Shown here: piece after piece, positions 61,855-64,000 of the stretch
Layout of the letters: each line of letters starts with the position of its first letter
How positions within the stretch are numbered: the stretch's first letter is position 1
Source: Cordylochernes scorpioides
Lineage: Eukaryota > Arthropoda > Arachnida > Pseudoscorpiones > Chernetidae
Reading direction: 5' to 3'
Assembly (NCBI GenBank): GCA_030710605.1
Contig: CP092877.1
Span: 38,778,970-38,842,969 of the forward strand
Length of the DNA stretch: 64,000 bases
Notes under the pieces: model-generated
What the model was told of the DNA's origin: nothing
Databases searched by the model: none
What the model saw: the letters and a program-made list of their open reading frames with translations, nothing else
Made by a program: the position numbers and the translations under genes

Positions 61855-62631
61855 TTATTTTCGTAAAATAAATGGCTTTAGTTGTGAAACATGAACTTTA
61901 ACTAAGGAGGAATCTTCTCTTGACAATTCGCATATAACATTTGATATTATTCTTGATATTCGGAATGGACTCTCATAATTTGGTGATGTTTTGACCTTGC
62001 TTGGTTCATTAAAAGCAATTTTACGAAAGACGAAATCTCCAACTTTGAATGGTGATGATGGATGTTTTGCATCGTGACGTGCTTTCCACTTTTCCCTATG
62101 TTTGCTGCTATTTTCAATTGCCTTCTTTCTGGCTTCTTCTACTGTGCAATGTGGTAAATCAGAAAATTTTGGGATTGAAAAGTCACCAGAAAGTAGAAGG
62201 TTTGGTGAAAATCCAGTGACATCATGGGGTGTGCTATTGTAGTCTTTCACAATTTTTGCAAGTAATGGAGACCATTTTAGTCTCGGATTTTCTTGAAGGT
62301 TTGTTCTCAAATTTGTGAGAATAGTGTCGTTTACCTTTTCATATAATACATTACTTTGTGGATGATATGGTGACGAATAGGTGTGTTGAACCTGATGATC
62401 ATTTAAAAACTTGTTAAATTCTTTTGATGTAAAATTCTTTCCATTGTCAGTTAAAATACACTTGATTTGTGGTACAGTTTTGATGATTTTGTCTAAACAT
62501 TGAATTACTGTTTGAGAAGTATTTGTAACTGTAGGGAAAGCCCAAACAAATCTTGTGAGGTGATCAACTACTACTTGAATATATTTGTGCTTTGTTTCAT
62601 TTGCAGCTGAACCTAGCACAATAGTGTCCAT
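61855..62631 (-). pseudogene. Gypsy integrase, catalytic core and C-terminus
   Basis: 258-codon frame beginning MDTIVLGSAANET just before the core. Catalytic triad present: QVVVDHLTRFVW (Asp), CILTDNGKNFTSKEF (Asp), NVLYEKVNDTIL (Glu, usual motif GLVERFN). The C-terminal part has FKVGDFVFRKIAF and LVKVHVSQLKPF, typical of Gypsy integrase tails. It is separated from the zinc finger half by a frameshift near 62600-62631, so the protein is split. In itself the core shows no stop. Confidence 0.85.
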
Positions 62632-63400
62632 TTATGGGGTTGGGGGTAACATATTCTCCAATGAATGGTGTATGACTGCATTTAGTTATTTGACATATTT
62701 TACATGAGCGAACATACTCTTTGATGCATTTGATAGCATTCGGCCACCAATAAAATGGTGTTATCAATCTTACTGTCTTGTTAATTGAGGGATGAGAATG
62801 ATTATCATGACATTCCTTGAGAATTTCTTCTTGAAATGATTCCGGAACAACTGCTTTTAGAACTCCATTATGTTTCACCATAATAAGATCTTGATGAATA
62901 TGAGAATTCTTTACAAAGCTGAGATCCGCATTTTGTTGGTGTAGTCTAAGATTGGGGATTGATATGTGAAATGAGACTGATGATCTTGACAATGCATCGA
63001 CATGCGTTTGTTTTGATCCTGATCTGTGAACTATTTTCATTGACTTAGTCGACAATTCAACAATCCCTCTTAGAAATTTTACTTTTGGTTTCTTTATGTT
63101 GAAGAGCCATTCTAGAGCCGAATGATCTGTAATAACTTCAAATGTGTTGTTCTCAGGATAAACCTCAAAGTATTTGACTGATTGAACTACAGCAAAGCAT
63201 TCCAACTCAAATGCAGAATAGTTCTGTTGATGCGGTAGAAGTTTTCTTGATTAATAGGAAATTACATGCTGTTGATTATCACTTCCAATTTGAGCTAAAA
63301 TAGAACCAATTCCTAGTTTAGATGCATCTGTGTAAAGTTTATATGGCAATGAAGGATCATATGTAGTAAGAACTGGGTTTGTAGATAAATGGTACTTTAG
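62597..63400 (-). pseudogene. Gypsy RNase H and integrase zinc finger
   Basis: RNase H begins at about 63345 with KLYTDASKLGIGSILAQ (first Asp) and has an in-frame stop near 63250. It continues as 63205-62597 with FELECFAVVQ (Glu), FEVITDHSALEWLF (Asp) and THVDALSRS (Asp), so all four catalytic acids remain. The integrase HHCC finger follows: ECHDNHSHPSINKTVRL then VRSCKICQI. Ends by frameshift at about 62600. Confidence 0.83.
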
Positions 63401-63438
63401 TTTCTGAAATTTGAATTTGAATCCATTTGAATAGCATA

Positions 63439-63990
63439 TTATTTTCTTGTCAGGCTTGTTAAAGGATCTGCAATTTCACTAAACCTAAGAATAAATTTTC
63501 TGTAGTAACTTGCTAAACCCAAAATTTGCCTTACTTGTTTCACTGTATTAGGCTGAGGAAATTCATTAATTGCCTTTGTTTTTTCAGGGTCAGGTTTAAT
63601 CTTGTTGTGTCCTATAATATGTCCTAAAAATCTTATTTCTTGTTTTGCATAGGAACATTTCTTCAACTTGAGTTCTTTTTGTTGTTCAGAAGGGAGATGA
63701 GTTTCAGCAGATATGGAAAAACATTCATTTTCTTTAAAATACACAGCTTTGTCTTTTGTATCAATTATCAGTCCAATTTTTTCCTGCTAAGTCAAATCCA
63801 ATAAGCAATGGATAGCTAAGGTTTTTCACTACCTGAAGTTTACACTTGATTATTTTATAATGGATTTTCAAAGTGACTTCCACTGAAACTAAAGTATAAG
63901 TTTAACTGTTCACCTGTTCAATTTTAATTATAACATTTTTATTCAATTTTAAATTAAGTTGTTTTGAAAGTGACAAACTGATTAATGAAA
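63439..63990 (-). pseudogene. Gypsy protease remnant fused to RT C-terminus, palm deleted
   Basis: 63985-63770 has protease-like SLSKQLNLKLNKNVII and LVSVEVTLKIHYKI, then LSYPLLIGFDLAG. After a stop or frameshift near 63770 the frame 63744-63439 reads VYFKENECFSISAE, then THLPSEQQKELK (start of RT). It passes directly to KKCSYAKQEIRFLGHIIGHN and RQILGLASYYRKFI (RT connection). About 170 residues with the fingers and the YxDD palm are missing between them, by an internal deletion. Confidence 0.75.
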
Positions 63991-64000
63991 TTGCAGAGCC

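Larger units (their letters stand above)
61835..64000 (-). mobile_element. second Ty3/Gypsy element, decayed and truncated by the window edge
   Basis: Minus strand, reading from the window end: protease remnant (64000-63770, with SYPLLIGFDLAGK), RT C-terminus (63744-63439), RNase H (63400-62980), integrase (62900-61855). No LTR follows the integrase: coding sequence stops at 61855 and by 61834 the duplicated segment begins. The downstream end was therefore lost, or the junction reflects a rearrangement at GTGACA. RT fingers and palm are also missing. Confidence 0.85.

Overview
This is AT-rich eukaryotic nuclear DNA (by eye about two thirds or more A+T), almost certainly from an invertebrate. 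I find no convincing host protein-coding gene. Nearly everything I can name is a mobile element or a tandem repeat. The mix (Ty3/Gypsy, Tc1/mariner, EN-RT-RNase H LINEs, an R1-like LINE, Penelope-like elements, a tRNA-headed SINE, hammerhead-ribozyme retroelements) suggests an arthropod, perhaps a chelicerate, but I cannot fix the taxon. A run of 100 Ns (60531-60630) marks a scaffold gap.

Layout. 1-1010 is a 32-bp minisatellite. 2.9-5.9 kb holds hairpin MITEs and fragments. 6110-13058 is a complete, very young Ty3/Gypsy insertion (two 857/858-bp LTRs differing at two places I could find). Its pol has lost the reverse transcriptase palm and the integrase core, each replaced by open low-complexity coding sequence. 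It sits inside a segment (5858-6109 plus 13059-14040) that recurs without the insertion at 60631-61834. 14.1-20 kb carries a tRNA-Gly-like gene with a Glu (CTC) anticodon, inverted-repeat elements and fragments of ribozyme-type elements. 21.4-23.9 kb holds two minisatellites (34 and 49 bp). These run directly into a tandem pair of hammerhead ribozymes 337 nt apart, a metazoan retrozyme (23.86-24.4 kb). 25.6 kb has a full SINE with a 12-bp target duplication. 28.4-31.5 kb is a Penelope-like element with about 355-bp inverted terminal repeats. 31.5-34.1 kb is a 5'-truncated LINE. 34396-35887 is a near-intact Tc1 element.

36-47 kb contains head-to-head Penelope-type termini, a LINE 3' end amplified four times in tandem, a 55-bp minisatellite, and a GIY-YIG-bearing Penelope fragment with its own hammerhead-like motif. 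48.1-59.1 kb reads as nested insertions. A mariner-type element with about 410-bp inverted ends is split by a LINE (EN, RT, RNase H on the minus strand). That LINE is in turn split by a plus-strand LINE and a minus-strand R1-like LINE. 61.8-64 kb is a decayed second Gypsy element that also lacks the RT palm.

How the parts work together. The autonomous machinery visible (LINE, Penelope and Gypsy proteins) is mostly broken. Several of the best-preserved units (the Gypsy derivative, retrozyme, SINE, MITEs) look like non-autonomous passengers moved in trans. An AGATGGCGC motif matching the CTCF core recurs in many of these otherwise unrelated repeats.
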